This document shows, piece by piece, positions 26,150-35,616 of a DNA stretch of 46,187 nucleotides. The DNA lies in assembly GCF_001642795.1 (NCBI RefSeq), contig NZ_LKEH01000017.1, forward strand, positions 465,925 through 512,111, read 5' to 3'. The translations under genes and the position numbers were made by a program. Under the pieces are notes generated by a model. That model made no database searches and was not told the DNA's origin. It saw only the letters and a program-made list of their open reading frames with translations. This DNA is from Pseudomonas viridiflava (GTDB taxonomy: Bacteria > Pseudomonadota > Gammaproteobacteria > Pseudomonadales > Pseudomonadaceae). Each line of letters begins with the position of its first letter. The stretch's first letter is position 1.

Positions 26150-27175
26150 TTACTTCAATCGAGCCAGACGCTCGGTCAGCAGATCGAAGAAGCCCTGGGC
26201 GTCGCCATCCTCGACCCAGAAGACGTTTTGCGGTTGCTTGAGCGTGCCGTTCCAGTCCGCGACGGTCTGGCCGAAACCAATGCCTTCACGGCTGTCGATC
26301 GCCACATTGATCTGCCTGCCCGAAAACAGCTCGGGTTTGAGCATCCAGGCGATGACGCTGGCATCGTGAATCGGGCCGCCCGGCAGACCGTAGTGCTCCA
26401 TATCCAGCTTCACGTATTCATTGAGAATACCTTCCACCAGCTTGCCAGCCTGATTGTTCAGCGCGGCAATCTGCTGGAGACGCTTCTCGCTGGTCAGGAT
26501 CTTGTGAGTCACATCCAGCGGCACGTAGGTCAGCTTCACACCGCTGGCCAGAACGATCTGCGCCGCATGAGGATCGGCAAAGATGTTGAACTCGGCAACC
26601 GGCGTGATATTGCCGCCATTGAAGTGCGCGCCGCCCATGACGATCACTTCCTTGATGCCCTGGGTGATCTCCGGTGCCTGCACCAATGCGAGCGCGAGAT
26701 TGGTCTGTGGGCCAAGCATTGCAACGGTAATGCTATGAGGCTTGGCCTTGCTCAGTGTCTGAATCAGATAATCGACGGCGTTGCCTTGGGCCAGGCCTTT
26801 GGCAGGCTCGTGTACCGGCACGCCGGGCAGGCCTTCCTTGCCATGCACGTTTTCCGCGTAGATCGGCGTACGCACCAGCGGCTTGGGCGCACCGGCATAC
26901 ACTGGCACCTCCTCACGGCCCGCCCACTCGCGAGCGAGTCTGGCGTTACGTGATGTCTTGTCCAGACGCACATTGCCGGCAACGGTGGTGATCGCCATGA
27001 CATTGAGTTCTTCAGGCGATGCCAACGCCAGCAGCAAAGCGACCACATCGTCGGCACCCGGGTCAGTGTCGATGATCACGTCACGCTTTTCGACGGCCTG
27101 AACGGCTGTCGCACCGAGAATGGACAAGAGCAGCGCTCCCCGAATGAGTTGTCTGGAAAACTGTGTCAATGTCAT
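26150..27175 (-). CDS. Exported inosine-uridine-type nucleoside hydrolase
   Basis: Hydrolyses the N-glycosidic bond of nucleosides to base and ribose. The 341-residue protein has a Sec signal (hydrophobic residues about 11-25, then AVQA), so it should act in the periplasm. The family signature DTDPGADDVVALLLAL supplies the Asp residues that bind calcium and the catalytic Asp. MLGPQTNLALAL, VIVMGGA and a late HDASVIAWML with the conserved His-Asp pair complete the site. It is last in the rbs operon, 41 bp after rbsD, so its ribose product can be taken up by RbsABC. Specificity cannot be read. Confidence 0.9.
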   Translation of the reverse strand: MTLTQFSRQLIRGALLLSILGATAVQAVEKRDVIIDTDPGADDVVALLLALASPEELNVMAITTVAGNVRLDKTSRNARLAREWAGREEVPVYAGAPKPLVRTPIYAENVHGKEGLPGVPVHEPAKGLAQGNAVDYLIQTLSKAKPHSITVAMLGPQTNLALALVQAPEITQGIKEVIVMGGAHFNGGNITPVAEFNIFADPHAAQIVLASGVKLTYVPLDVTHKILTSEKRLQQIAALNNQAGKLVEGILNEYVKLDMEHYGLPGGPIHDASVIAWMLKPELFSGRQINVAIDSREGIGFGQTVADWNGTLKQPQNVFWVEDGDAQGFFDLLTERLARLK

Positions 27176-27215
27176 GTGTAACTCCCTGTCATGAATACGT
27201 GTTCAGGCTAAATGC

Positions 27216-27620
27216 CTAGAACACAACTCCGGATACCAGCGCCACATTGCTGTAGGGCTGGCACTCGCCAGTGCGGATGATGGCCTTGGCCTTGCGGCTC
27301 AGAATTTTCAGGTCGTCATGGCTGATCCAGCGCTGATGACCCAATTGATCATCAAGGTTCAGGCTCTCGATGACCTGCAACGCAGGTGGCTTGATTTCAG
27401 CCATTTCATTTGCCAGCACGTGGCTTTCGACCTGCATTTCGCTCAACACCACATCCAGCACGCTGACGAAATCCGGTACGCCACGGGTCAGGGCCAGGTC
27501 GATCAGTTCGACGCCGGGCGGCACGGGCATGCCAGCGTCAACAATCATCAGGATATCGCCGTGACCCAGCGATGCGATCACGCGCGACAGGGCGATATTG
27601 AGTAGCGGTGTTTTTTTCAT
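27216..27620 (-). CDS. rbsD: D-ribose pyranase
   Basis: Converts beta-D-ribopyranose to the furanose form used by RbsK. It is 134 residues, with the catalytic His20 in [15 protein letters not shown], and the C-terminal [22 protein letters not shown] end, all standard for RbsD. Its start overlaps the rbsK stop by four bases, which suggests coupled translation. Confidence 0.95.
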   Translation of the reverse strand: MKKTPLLNIALSRVIASLGHGDILMIVDAGMPVPPGVELIDLALTRGVPDFVSVLDVVLSEMQVESHVLANEMAEIKPPALQVIESLNLDDQLGHQRWISHDDLKILSRKAKAIIRTGECQPYSNVALVSGVVF

Positions 27621-28537
27621 CTCGGGTTGAATCCTTGTACTTCCTCGAACGTCGGGATGGACGGCTGCGCGCCTGCGCGGGTGACCGACAGCGCTGCGGC
27701 AGCCTGACCAAAGCGGATGGCCTGCGATTCGCTCTGCCCTCTGGCGAGCGCCGCTGCAAAACCACCGACAAAGGTATCACCTGCAGCGGTGGTGTCCACG
27801 GCCTGAACGCGACGCGTTGGAATATGTTCGACGCCAGCGGCACTGGCGAACAACGTCCCCTGCTCACCGAGCGTGATGATCACGTTACGTGCACCGGCTG
27901 CCAGCAGCGCCAGAGCCGCCTTTTGCGCAGAGGCTGGCGAGTCGACATTAATCCCGGACAATGCCTGGGCTTCGCTTTCGTTGGGAATCAGGTAATCGAT
28001 CAGGCTGTACCAGTGGGCGGGCAGCGGCTCACTGGCGGGAGCAGGATTCAGAATAACGGTCTTGCCCAGCTCACGGGCACGCGACAAGGTATGGAAGACC
28101 GTCTCGGTCGGCACTTCGAGCTGGCAAATGACAATGTCCGAACCTGCGAGCAGCGGGTCGAAGCGCTTGATAAGCGCAGGCGTCAGTTGCCCATTGCCGC
28201 CCGCGACGATGACGATTGCATTCTGACTGTTCGCGTCGACCACGATCGAGGCAATGCCGGTGGGCACGCCATCGACCACTGTCACCGCCTGGCAGTCAAT
28301 CTGTTCGGCCAGCAGCGCAGCACGCAGTTGCTCACCGTAAGCGTCGGCACCTACACAGCCGATCATTGCCACCTCAGCACCCAGACGTGCAGCGGCGACC
28401 GCCTGGTTGGCGCCCTTGCCACCGGGAACGGTATCGAAGCTCTCTCCGGTCAGTGTTTCGCCAGGGCGCGGGAGACGCTGGGCGCGGATCACCAGATCCA
28501 TGTTGAGGCTGCCCACTATCACTATTTTTGCTTGCAT
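27617..28537 (-). CDS. rbsK: Ribokinase
   Basis: Phosphorylates ribose to ribose-5-phosphate. The 306-residue PfkB-family kinase has the N-terminal substrate motif GSLNMDLV and [18 protein letters not shown]. The C-terminal signature [21 protein letters not shown] contains the catalytic Asp in AGD. It lies between rbsR and rbsD. Confidence 0.95.
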   Translation of the reverse strand: MQAKIVIVGSLNMDLVIRAQRLPRPGETLTGESFDTVPGGKGANQAVAAARLGAEVAMIGCVGADAYGEQLRAALLAEQIDCQAVTVVDGVPTGIASIVVDANSQNAIVIVAGGNGQLTPALIKRFDPLLAGSDIVICQLEVPTETVFHTLSRARELGKTVILNPAPASEPLPAHWYSLIDYLIPNESEAQALSGINVDSPASAQKAALALLAAGARNVIITLGEQGTLFASAAGVEHIPTRRVQAVDTTAAGDTFVGGFAAALARGQSESQAIRFGQAAAALSVTRAGAQPSIPTFEEVQGFNPR

Positions 28538-28567
28538 GGCTCATTCACTCGTTGCTGTGCGTGCTCA

Positions 28568-29584
28568 TCATTGATCAGGAGCGTTGTAGGGTGCAGCCGT
28601 GGATTCACGCACCACGACGACAGGCGTCACCAGACGCTTCTCGACGGGCGAGTCATGAGGCGACGCGATTCTGCACAAGAGCATTTGCGCCGCCGTTTCG
28701 CCCAGTTGCATGATCGACTGTCCCACCGTGGTGAGTGCGGGATAGACATAGCGGCTCATTTCGATGTCATCGAAACCGATGACCGACAGATTTTGCGGGA
28801 CAGCAATATTGCGTTCGGCGGCAGCCCTCAGCACACCAATGGCAATGACGTCGTTACCGGCGAAGATCGCGGTGGGCTGATGCCTGGCCAACAGCTCGCC
28901 TGCGGCGTCGTATCCGGCCGAACTGGTGAAATCACTGTGTACGGCCCACTGCGGATCAATTTCGACAGACGCCTCCTGCATCGCACGCCGATACCCTGCC
29001 AGACGCATTTCGGCAACCGTGCTGTTGCGAGGCCCACCGATACAGGCAATGCGTTTATGCCCCAGATCGAGCAGATGACGCGTCGCCAGATAGGCCCCCT
29101 GCTCGTGATCGATACGCACCATGTCGGCTTCGATACTTTCCAGCTCGCGGTCGACGATGACCAACGGCGTGCGAACGTCCGCAAGACCTCCCGCAACACT
29201 CGCGTCTGCGCCCACCGATGAGACGATCAGGCCGTCTACCCGCTTCTCCAGCAGAACCCGCAGGTAACTGCGCTGCTTCTCGGGATTGTCATCGGAGTTG
29301 CACAGAATCACGCAGAAACCGTTGCGCTCGCAGTAGTCCTCGATGCCTCTGGCCAGCTCGGCGAAATACGGGTTCATGCCATTGGGAATCAACAGGCCGA
29401 TGGTCGACGTACTTTTGGCTTTGAGCGAACGGGCCACCGCACTGGGCACGTAGTCCAGTTGTGCGATGGCCGCCTCGACCTTGAGCCGGACCGGCTCGCT
29501 CACCGGCCGGGTCTTGTTCAGCACATGGGAAACCGTTGTGTAGGAAATCCCGGCCAGTGCTGCTACGTCCTTGATGGTTGCCAT
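28568..29584 (-). CDS. rbsR: LacI-family ribose operon repressor RbsR
   Basis: A 338-residue repressor. The N-terminal helix-turn-helix MATIKDVAALAGISYTTVSHVLN and the hinge helix (about 50-60) precede a periplasmic-binding-protein-like ribose domain. The start at 29584 is one base after the rbsC stop and matches the family; the longer upstream frame is not used. It is embedded in the operon it probably controls. The matching palindrome CGCAAACGTTTGCG lies before rbsB. Confidence 0.93.
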   Translation of the reverse strand: MATIKDVAALAGISYTTVSHVLNKTRPVSEPVRLKVEAAIAQLDYVPSAVARSLKAKSTSTIGLLIPNGMNPYFAELARGIEDYCERNGFCVILCNSDDNPEKQRSYLRVLLEKRVDGLIVSSVGADASVAGGLADVRTPLVIVDRELESIEADMVRIDHEQGAYLATRHLLDLGHKRIACIGGPRNSTVAEMRLAGYRRAMQEASVEIDPQWAVHSDFTSSAGYDAAGELLARHQPTAIFAGNDVIAIGVLRAAAERNIAVPQNLSVIGFDDIEMSRYVYPALTTVGQSIMQLGETAAQMLLCRIASPHDSPVEKRLVTPVVVVRESTAAPYNAPDQ

Positions 29585-29585
29585 G

Positions 29586-30578
29586 TCAGCCCTGTCGCCG
29601 CGCCCGGTTGCTGCGGTAGGTGTCCAGCACCACGGCAATCACGATCACAGCGCCGGTGATGATGCGTTTGGTGGGTTCGGTGGCGCCGATCTGCGCCAGG
29701 CCTGCGGCCAGTACCGAAATGATCAGCACGCCGAAGAATGTGCTGATGATCGAACCGCGTCCACCCATCAGGCTGGTACCGCCAATGACCACCGCTGCGA
29801 TCACCTGCAATTCCAGCCCAGCACCGGCGTTTGGATCAGCTGCCTCCAGTCGCGATATCTGGAACAGCGCCGCGACGCCCGCCAGCATACCCATCAGCGA
29901 GAACACCAGGATCTTGTAGGGCTTGGGATTGATACCTGCCAGACGCACGGCTTCTTCGTTGGTGCCGATACCGATCAGGTAGCGACCGAAGACGGTGCGG
30001 GTCAGCACAGCCTGAGCGACGATGATCACCAGCAGCGCAATGATGAACGACGGGGAAATACCGAATGCCACCGGATCGGACAGCCAGGCGAATGAATCAC
30101 CGATGTAGGCCGTGCGCGAGTCAGTCATCTGGTACGCCACGCCACGGGCCATTTCCAGCACGCCCAGCGAAACGATGAATGACGGGATGCGCCATGCGAC
30201 GGTGATCGAACCGGTGATGGTGCCCGCCAGTGTTGCGCAGGCAATGCCCAGCAACGCGGCCGGAAACACACTCCAGCCCCAGCCCAGAACAGCCACGCTG
30301 ACCGCGGCTGCAGCCAATGCCAGTACCGAACCCACGGACAGGTCGATGCCGCCGATGATCAGGATCAGGGTCATGCCGACAGACAGCACCATCAGATCAG
30401 GAATCTGGTTGGCCAGGGTGCTGAAGGTCTGGTACGACAGGAAATGGTCACTGAGCAGCGAGAACAGGACGATCATCGCCAGCAAGGCGCCCGCCAGTCC
30501 CAGGTAAGTGCCCAGGCCGAAATAAGTGCCGCCGCGACGGGCCGGCAGTGTCAGCGTCGGGGATGTGTCGTTTTTCAT
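29586..30578 (-). CDS. rbsC: Ribose ABC transporter permease
   Basis: The 330-residue membrane subunit of the ribose importer, with eight to ten hydrophobic segments and the family motif IGGIDLSVGSVLALAAA. GRGSIISTFFGVLIISVLAAGL lies near the C-terminus. Its N-terminal 30 residues are hydrophilic. It overlaps rbsA by four bases. Confidence 0.95.
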   Translation of the reverse strand: MKNDTSPTLTLPARRGGTYFGLGTYLGLAGALLAMIVLFSLLSDHFLSYQTFSTLANQIPDLMVLSVGMTLILIIGGIDLSVGSVLALAAAAVSVAVLGWGWSVFPAALLGIACATLAGTITGSITVAWRIPSFIVSLGVLEMARGVAYQMTDSRTAYIGDSFAWLSDPVAFGISPSFIIALLVIIVAQAVLTRTVFGRYLIGIGTNEEAVRLAGINPKPYKILVFSLMGMLAGVAALFQISRLEAADPNAGAGLELQVIAAVVIGGTSLMGGRGSIISTFFGVLIISVLAAGLAQIGATEPTKRIITGAVIVIAVVLDTYRSNRARRQG

Positions 30579-32128
30579 GGCTCGTTCCTGGGCGCTGCAT
30601 CGTTGAGCAGCGCATCACGTTTCTGATAACCGGCAAAGGCTGCGGCCAGCAATTGGTCCTGACTCCAGTTGTCGCGTTCGAACGTATCGATCAGGCGACC
30701 GGCCGACAGCACGCCGATGCGGTCACAGATCAGCATCAGTTCGCGCAGATCACTGGAAACCACCACCAGCGCCCTGCCCTGACGGGTCAGTTCGCCGAGC
30801 AGCGCGTAGATGTCGAATTTGGCGCCGACGTCGATGCCCCGCGTTGGCTCGTCGAACAACATGACCGGGCAATCGCGCTCCAGCCAGCGGCCGATCACCA
30901 CTTTCTGCTGGTTGCCGCCGGACAGTTCCGACACCAACTGCGTCGGGCTGGAGCTGCGAATACGCATGGCGTCCACCTGACGCTGCGCGAGCTTGAGCTC
31001 GTCAGCGGCATTGACGATGCCTGCGCTGGAAATGGCTTTCATGTTGCCCAGCGCGATGTTGGCGCTGATCGATTGCGACATCAGCAAGCCTTCGCTCTTG
31101 CGGTCTTCCGTGATCAAGGCAATGCCATGCTCGACCGCATCGGCGGGCGAACGAATGGTGACGGCCTGTAATGGCTGGCCCACTTCAATCGTGCCACTGT
31201 CGGCGATGTCGGCGCCGTAGATCAGGCGCAGCAGCTCGGTCCGCCCCGCGCCGATCAGCCCGGAGATACCGAAGATTTCGCCACGGCGAACATCGAAGGA
31301 GACATCCTGGACCTTGCCCTTGCGGTTGAGCGATTTGACCGACAGTGCGACTTCGCCGATCTGCCGGGCGCCCATGTCCATGTGTTCGCCCAGTTCGCGC
31401 CCCACCATCAGGGTGACCAGTTGCTCGCTGTTGTAACGGGAAATCGGCTCGACGCAAACCAGCTTGCCGTCACGCAATACGGCGATGCGCTGCGACACTC
31501 TGGCCAGTTCTTCGAGGCGATGGGAAATGTAGATGATCGAGACGCCACGAGCCTGCAACCGCGTGATCTGCTCGAACAGCATTTCGACCTCACGCGAGGT
31601 CAGCATTGCCGTCGGCTCGTCGAGAATCAGCACGTGGCAGTCGCCAGCGAGGTTACGGGCGATCTCAACCATCTGCTGATGCCCGATGCCCAGATCGCCA
31701 ACCAGCGTGTCCGGGTCAATCGCGTCCAGCCCAACCTGGGCCATGGCCTTGATGGCGTTTTCACGCAGGCGCTTGCGATCGATCCAGCCCGCGCGACGTG
31801 GCAGATCGTCCAGAAACAGGTTTTCGGCAACGGTCAGGGTTGGCAGCAGGTTCAGTTCCTGCATGACCATACGCACGCCGAGCTTTTCGGCCTGGGTGCG
31901 ATTGGCTGGCTGGTAGGGCTGCCCCTGAAATTGCATGCTGCCAGTGGTGGGCGTGACCAGCCCGCCGATGATCTTTGTCAAGGTGCTTTTTCCGGCACCG
32001 TTTTCCCCGGTCAGGGCCAGCACTTCACCGCGCATCAACGTCAGGTCGACATCGCCAAGCACGGGTTGAGCGTAGGTTTTACCAATGCCACTGACCGAAA
32101 GAACAGCCGTCTGAGCAGACGCTGACAT
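30575..32128 (-). CDS. rbsA: Ribose ABC transporter ATPase
   Basis: A 517-residue double ATPase typical of carbohydrate importers. The first domain has Walker A GENGAGKSTLTK, signature LGIGHQQMVEIARNL and Walker B LILDEPTAML. The second has the degenerate Walker A GLIGAGRTELLRL, signature LSGGNQQKVVIGRWL and VMLFDEPTRGIDVG. A hairpin lies between it and rbsB. Confidence 0.95.
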   Translation of the reverse strand: MSASAQTAVLSVSGIGKTYAQPVLGDVDLTLMRGEVLALTGENGAGKSTLTKIIGGLVTPTTGSMQFQGQPYQPANRTQAEKLGVRMVMQELNLLPTLTVAENLFLDDLPRRAGWIDRKRLRENAIKAMAQVGLDAIDPDTLVGDLGIGHQQMVEIARNLAGDCHVLILDEPTAMLTSREVEMLFEQITRLQARGVSIIYISHRLEELARVSQRIAVLRDGKLVCVEPISRYNSEQLVTLMVGRELGEHMDMGARQIGEVALSVKSLNRKGKVQDVSFDVRRGEIFGISGLIGAGRTELLRLIYGADIADSGTIEVGQPLQAVTIRSPADAVEHGIALITEDRKSEGLLMSQSISANIALGNMKAISSAGIVNAADELKLAQRQVDAMRIRSSSPTQLVSELSGGNQQKVVIGRWLERDCPVMLFDEPTRGIDVGAKFDIYALLGELTRQGRALVVVSSDLRELMLICDRIGVLSAGRLIDTFERDNWSQDQLLAAAFAGYQKRDALLNDAAPRNEP

Positions 32129-32140
32129 ACATTTCTCCCA

Positions 32141-32165
32141 GCGCCTGCCCTGTTCGGGCAGACGC
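32141..32165 (-). promoter_or_regulatory. rbsB-rbsA intercistronic hairpin
   Basis: GCGTCTGCCC/GGGCAGGCGC (10 bp, one wobble) with a five-base loop follows rbsB. It likely stabilises the rbsB message or lowers read-through so that the binding protein is in excess, as with the urtA-urtB hairpin at 5416. Confidence 0.5.
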
Positions 32166-32182
32166 CTTTCACTCGGTGTGGA

Positions 32183-33142
32183 TCAAGGTTGGGTAACGAG
32201 TTCGACCGGCGTTTCGATAACGCCTTTCTCGTTGGTGTCGACCTTCTCGCCCTTGACAGCCTTGAGTGCCGCTTCGATCCCGAACACGGCCTGCCTGGCA
32301 GCGTACTGATCGGCGGTGGCGAGGATTCGACCGTCCTTGAGCATCGGCTTGATGGCGTTGATGTTGTCGTAACCCACCACCATCACCTTGCCAGTCTTGC
32401 CTGCAGCACGTACGGCAGAAACGGCGCCCAGTGCCATGCTGTCATTGCCGGCCAGCAGTGCCTTGAGGTTTGGGTATTCGTTCAGCATGGCGGACGCGAC
32501 GGCATTGCCCTTGTCGATTTCCCAGTTGCCGGACTGTACCGACACGACTTTCATCTGTGCCTTATCCATGGCGTCCTTGAAACCGGCCGTACGCTGCTGA
32601 GCGTTGGTGGTGGTCGGCACACCTTCGATGATGCCGACTTCATCGCCTGCCTTCAGCTTGGTCGCCAGGTAATCACCGACCTGGGCAGCGCCCTTGCGGT
32701 TATCCGGGCCTACGAACGGAATCTGCAGGTTCTTGCTTTTGAGTACGTCGGCGTCGAGCTGGTTATCGATGTTGACGACCTTGATCCCGGCATCGGAGGC
32801 TTTCTTCAAGACCGACACCAGTGCTTTCGAGTCGGCAGGCGCAATGACCAGTGCATCGACTTTGGAAACAATCATCTGCTCGACGATACGAATCTGGCTC
32901 GCGGTATCGGACTCATCCTTGATGCCGTTGGAGACGAGATCAAACTCGCTGGCGTGTTCTTTCTGGTAAGCCTTGGCACCGTCTTCCATGGTCCGGAAGA
33001 ACTCGTTGGCCAGGGATTTCATGACCAGCGCGACTTTAGGCTTTTCAGGGGTCTGAGCGTTTACGGCAGAGAGGGGAACGATTGCCGCAAGGGCAGAAAA
33101 CATGGCGACAGCGAGCAGGCGTCCAGCGAATGGCAGCTTCAT
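32183..33142 (-). CDS. rbsB: D-ribose-binding periplasmic protein
   Basis: The 319-residue receptor of the RbsABC importer. A Sec signal ends near SAVNA before QTPEKPKVALVMKSLANEFF. The binding-protein fold includes DALVIAPADSKALVSVLKKA, VNIDNQLDADV, LLAGNDSMALGAVSA and VVGYDNINAIKPML. GGAG lies eight bases before the ATG. It is the first gene of the operon. Confidence 0.93.
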   Translation of the reverse strand: MKLPFAGRLLAVAMFSALAAIVPLSAVNAQTPEKPKVALVMKSLANEFFRTMEDGAKAYQKEHASEFDLVSNGIKDESDTASQIRIVEQMIVSKVDALVIAPADSKALVSVLKKASDAGIKVVNIDNQLDADVLKSKNLQIPFVGPDNRKGAAQVGDYLATKLKAGDEVGIIEGVPTTTNAQQRTAGFKDAMDKAQMKVVSVQSGNWEIDKGNAVASAMLNEYPNLKALLAGNDSMALGAVSAVRAAGKTGKVMVVGYDNINAIKPMLKDGRILATADQYAARQAVFGIEAALKAVKGEKVDTNEKGVIETPVELVTQP

Positions 33143-33209
33143 GAGTTCATCTCCGATCTTGTGATTATTGTTCGGGCGAACGACGCAGAATCAATCCGCA
33201 GGATCGATA

Positions 33210-33223
33210 CGCAAACGTTTGCG
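33210..33223. promoter_or_regulatory. RbsR-type operator upstream of rbsB
   Basis: CGCAAACGTTTGCG is a perfect 14-bp palindrome with the central CG and flanking AAAC/GTTT typical of LacI-family operators. It lies 68 bp upstream of the rbsB start, where it could overlap the promoter. RbsR encoded in the same operon is the obvious ligand. Confidence 0.75.
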
Positions 33224-33275
33224 AGAAGCGAACTATGAAAAATGTCGCGGGGTTTGTCAATCGGGGAAATGAAGT

Positions 33276-33300
33276 CTGCCCGAAGCATTGCTCCGGGCAG
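33276..33300 (-). terminator. Hairpin downstream of the YgdI/YgdR-like gene
   Basis: CTGCCCGGAGC/GCTTCGGGCAG with a three-base loop (11 bp, one wobble) lies seven bases after the stop of the small lipoprotein gene on the minus strand. The following T-run is weak, so termination is likely but not certain. Confidence 0.5.
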
Positions 33301-33307
33301 CGCTGTC

Positions 33308-33532
33308 TCACTCTTCGGGGCGGACAGTGGCCACTTCGTCGGCCTTGATCCGAATGGTTTTGCCCGAAATATCTTCGAACTCATAGAAGCCGTCACGGCT
33401 CTTGGTCTTTGGCGCATCCTTGGTGATGTATTGCGTTCCGTCCTGCAACGTGACGACCGACGGGGTGGAGCATCCAGACAACATGAGAGAGGCCGCAACC
33501 ACGGCAGGCAACACCAGCAATTTGAATTTCAT
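33308..33532 (-). CDS. YgdI/YgdR-family small lipoprotein
   Basis: A 74-residue lipoprotein with lipobox LSGC. The mature part is a short SH3-like domain with TLQDGTQYITKDAPKTKSRDGFYEFED and IRIKADEVATV, typical of the YgdI/YgdR (DUF903) family. The start at 33532 is chosen because AAGGAG lies five bases upstream. The function is unknown. Confidence 0.85.
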   Translation of the reverse strand: MKFKLLVLPAVVAASLMLSGCSTPSVVTLQDGTQYITKDAPKTKSRDGFYEFEDISGKTIRIKADEVATVRPEE

Positions 33533-33675
33533 GTTCACTCCTTGGGCCTATACGAATGTGCAGGTGAAACGATACAGGCATCATCAAAGGGCGGAAACAT
33601 TATCCTACGTAAGTGTTGCGAAAGATCCGACACTCAAATACTGTGCGCACGTACAGCTTATTCAGGGACTTTTCC

Positions 33676-33924
33676 GTGGCAAATCAATCCTCAGCGACCT
33701 CAGCCCCCGACTCCTATCAGCGCATGGGCATTCGGGTACAGAAGATCATCAACTCGCCGACCGCGCAGAAATCCAGAGCCGCCCTGCTCTTTCGTCTGCA
33801 GGATGAATCGGAAGATGATTGGGCTCAGTTGCTTGAAGAGATAGCCGAGAACGACAACGTCACCCTCGCCTGGCGTGATGATGGTGGCGTACAGCTGTTC
33901 TGGACAGTGCCCAAGGAGGATTGA
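33676..33924 (+). CDS. DUF1654 family protein
   Basis: An 82-residue small protein of a Pseudomonas-typical family. SYQRMGIRVQKIINSPTAQKSRAALLFRL and WAQLLEEIAENDNVTLAWRDDGGVQLFW fit DUF1654 as I recall it. The GTG start at 33676 is preferred because AGGGA lies eight bases upstream; the frame extends further 5' to 33613 without a ribosome site. The function is unknown. Confidence 0.75.
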   Translation: MANQSSATSAPDSYQRMGIRVQKIINSPTAQKSRAALLFRLQDESEDDWAQLLEEIAENDNVTLAWRDDGGVQLFWTVPKED

Positions 33925-34010
33925 GGGGCGGTTTTCAGCTCTCAATGCAGCCTCTGATTTGAACGTAGAATCCCACGACGCTTGGCCTGGATAACGCATG
34001 GAGTGTGACC

Positions 34011-34220
34011 GTGATTACGCTGGACGGGATTTTTGACGCCTTCTTCAACCTGCTGGCGCACAGTGTCGGCGTACGCATATTGAAAGCCTTGAGTGGCGGC
34101 AGATTCAAAGGCGAACGCGGGTTCGCATTTGGCTGGGCGCTGGTCGTCGGAAGCGTGGCATTGCTCGCACCGCTTGTGGCATTCATCACCTGGCTGATTG
34201 TCAGCAGATCAGCCAGTTGA
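34011..34220 (+). CDS. Small membrane protein, unknown function
   Basis: A 69-residue protein with one strong hydrophobic segment near the C-terminus (WALVVGSVALLAPLVAFITWLIV) and a moderately hydrophobic N-terminus. The GTG at 34011 has GGAG seven bases upstream. There is no recognisable domain. Confidence 0.6.
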   Translation: MITLDGIFDAFFNLLAHSVGVRILKALSGGRFKGERGFAFGWALVVGSVALLAPLVAFITWLIVSRSAS

Positions 34221-34513
34221 ACATCCTGTAATCGCGACACCTTCGTTCGGGCAGTCATACACAACTTTTACACGCGAACGGATATGGCTTAGTGCCACTT
34301 GTCGGACGACTGTTCACTTGCAATCGAAACGGTGTAATTCTCGTTTCACCCTTCTGAGACAGCGGTCCGATCAAGGCGACGTGTAGCCGTACACGCCTGT
34401 ATCGATCTCGAAATGATGTTGCAGCGTCGAAGCAGCCCCGGCTTCGAACTGCCCAGTACCCCACGTACTCATTTTAGGATGGCGTAGTGTCTACGCCTTG
34501 CAGGCAGGTAATG

Positions 34514-34753
34514 ATGAATCAAACGGAATTTGAAATTCACTATCGGTTCAAGGGTGAAACCCGGTCCTTTCTTCACCAGACTCTTCAACTCTGCCAGAGC
34601 GATGCGCTGCATTGCGCAACGCTGCATGCAGGTGTCGGTACGGTCAGCGATCATGTCGCCGCCGGGCCTGTGAGACTGGCGACCTTGCAGGCTCAAGGCT
34701 TTGGTGTGACCGAAGTGCACTGGAAGCGGTGTACGCAGCCTGAGCAGACCTGA
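34514..34753 (+). CDS. Small protein resembling DUF6555
   Basis: A 79-residue protein, MNQTEFEIHYRFKGETRSF at the start and FGVTEVHWKRC near the end, resembling small Pseudomonas proteins I recall as DUF6555. ATGATG gives two possible starts; 34514 has the better distance to AGG. A terminator follows. The function is unknown. Confidence 0.6.
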   Translation: MNQTEFEIHYRFKGETRSFLHQTLQLCQSDALHCATLHAGVGTVSDHVAAGPVRLATLQAQGFGVTEVHWKRCTQPEQT

Positions 34754-34783
34754 GTCGGCATTGTCGAGACTCACAATAAAAAG

Positions 34784-34809
34784 CGACCTCACCTGGAGGT
34801 CGTTTTTTT
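34784..34809 (+). terminator. Intrinsic terminator
   Basis: CGACCTC/GAGGTCG with a five-base loop followed by seven Ts, just after the small DUF6555-like gene. It also separates that gene from the convergent map gene. Confidence 0.85.
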
Positions 34810-34824
34810 GGGCTGCAATGCGAC

Positions 34825-35616
34825 TCAGATCGCGGGGTAAGAACCTGTGCCCTCGGGCCAAGGCGTCAGCAGTTCGAAGCCCGTCGAGGTGACTGCCACC
34901 ATGTGCTCCCACTGCGCTGAAAGTGACATGTCACTGGTCAATACTGTCCAGCCATCCGGCAATGTGCGGGTGCCCGCCTTGCCTGCGTTGATCATCGGCT
35001 CGATGGTGAAGACCATGCCTTCCTTGAGTTTCAGGCCTTTGCCCTGCGTACCGTAATGCAGCACCTGAGGCTCTTCATGGTATTTGCGCCCGATGCCGTG
35101 CCCGCAGTACTCGCGCACCACACTGAAACCTTCGCGATGGGCAACGCTCTGGATCGCGTACCCGATGTCGCCCAACGTCGCACCCGGACGCACCGCGTGA
35201 ATGCCTGCACGGGTTGCTTCGTAGGTGGTTTCGACCAGACGCCGGGCCAGCGGACTGACCTCGCCGACCAGATACATGCGACTGGTATCGCCGTACCAGC
35301 CATCCTTGATGACGGCCACATCAATGTTGACGATGTCGCCTTCCTTCAGGATGTCCGATGCCGACGGAATGCCATGGCAGACCACCGCATTCGGGGAAAT
35401 GCAGGTTGTCTTGGTAAAGCCGTGATACCCGACGTTGGCCGGAATCACCTTGAGCTCCTTGACGATGTACTCGTTGCAGATGTCATCCAGCGCTTCGGTG
35501 CTCACGCCTGCCTTGACGTAAGGCGTGATCATCGCAAGCACGTCAGCCGCGAGCCTGCCGGCGATGCGCAACTGAACCAGATCCTGCTCGGTCTTGAGAC
35601 TGATGCCGCCGCTCAT
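34825..35616 (-). CDS. map: Type I methionine aminopeptidase
   Basis: Removes the initiator Met from nascent proteins. The 263-residue pita-bread fold has all five metal ligands: the two Asp of NIDVAVIKDGWYGD, His of GHGIGRKYHEEP, Glu of TIEPMI and Glu of QWEHMVAV. Length and motifs are those of a full enzyme. The start overlaps the ParD-like gene by four bases. The essential housekeeping map in Pseudomonas usually lies beside rpsB, so this linked copy is probably a second MetAP. Confidence 0.93.
   Translation of the reverse strand: MSGGISLKTEQDLVQLRIAGRLAADVLAMITPYVKAGVSTEALDDICNEYIVKELKVIPANVGYHGFTKTTCISPNAVVCHGIPSASDILKEGDIVNIDVAVIKDGWYGDTSRMYLVGEVSPLARRLVETTYEATRAGIHAVRPGATLGDIGYAIQSVAHREGFSVVREYCGHGIGRKYHEEPQVLHYGTQGKGLKLKEGMVFTIEPMINAGKAGTRTLPDGWTVLTSDMSLSAQWEHMVAVTSTGFELLTPWPEGTGSYPAI

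Noticed and set aside
27608..29221. 537-codon plus-strand open frame over rbsK and rbsR
   Set aside because: It is antisense to two well-recognised genes and has the composition of a shadow frame.
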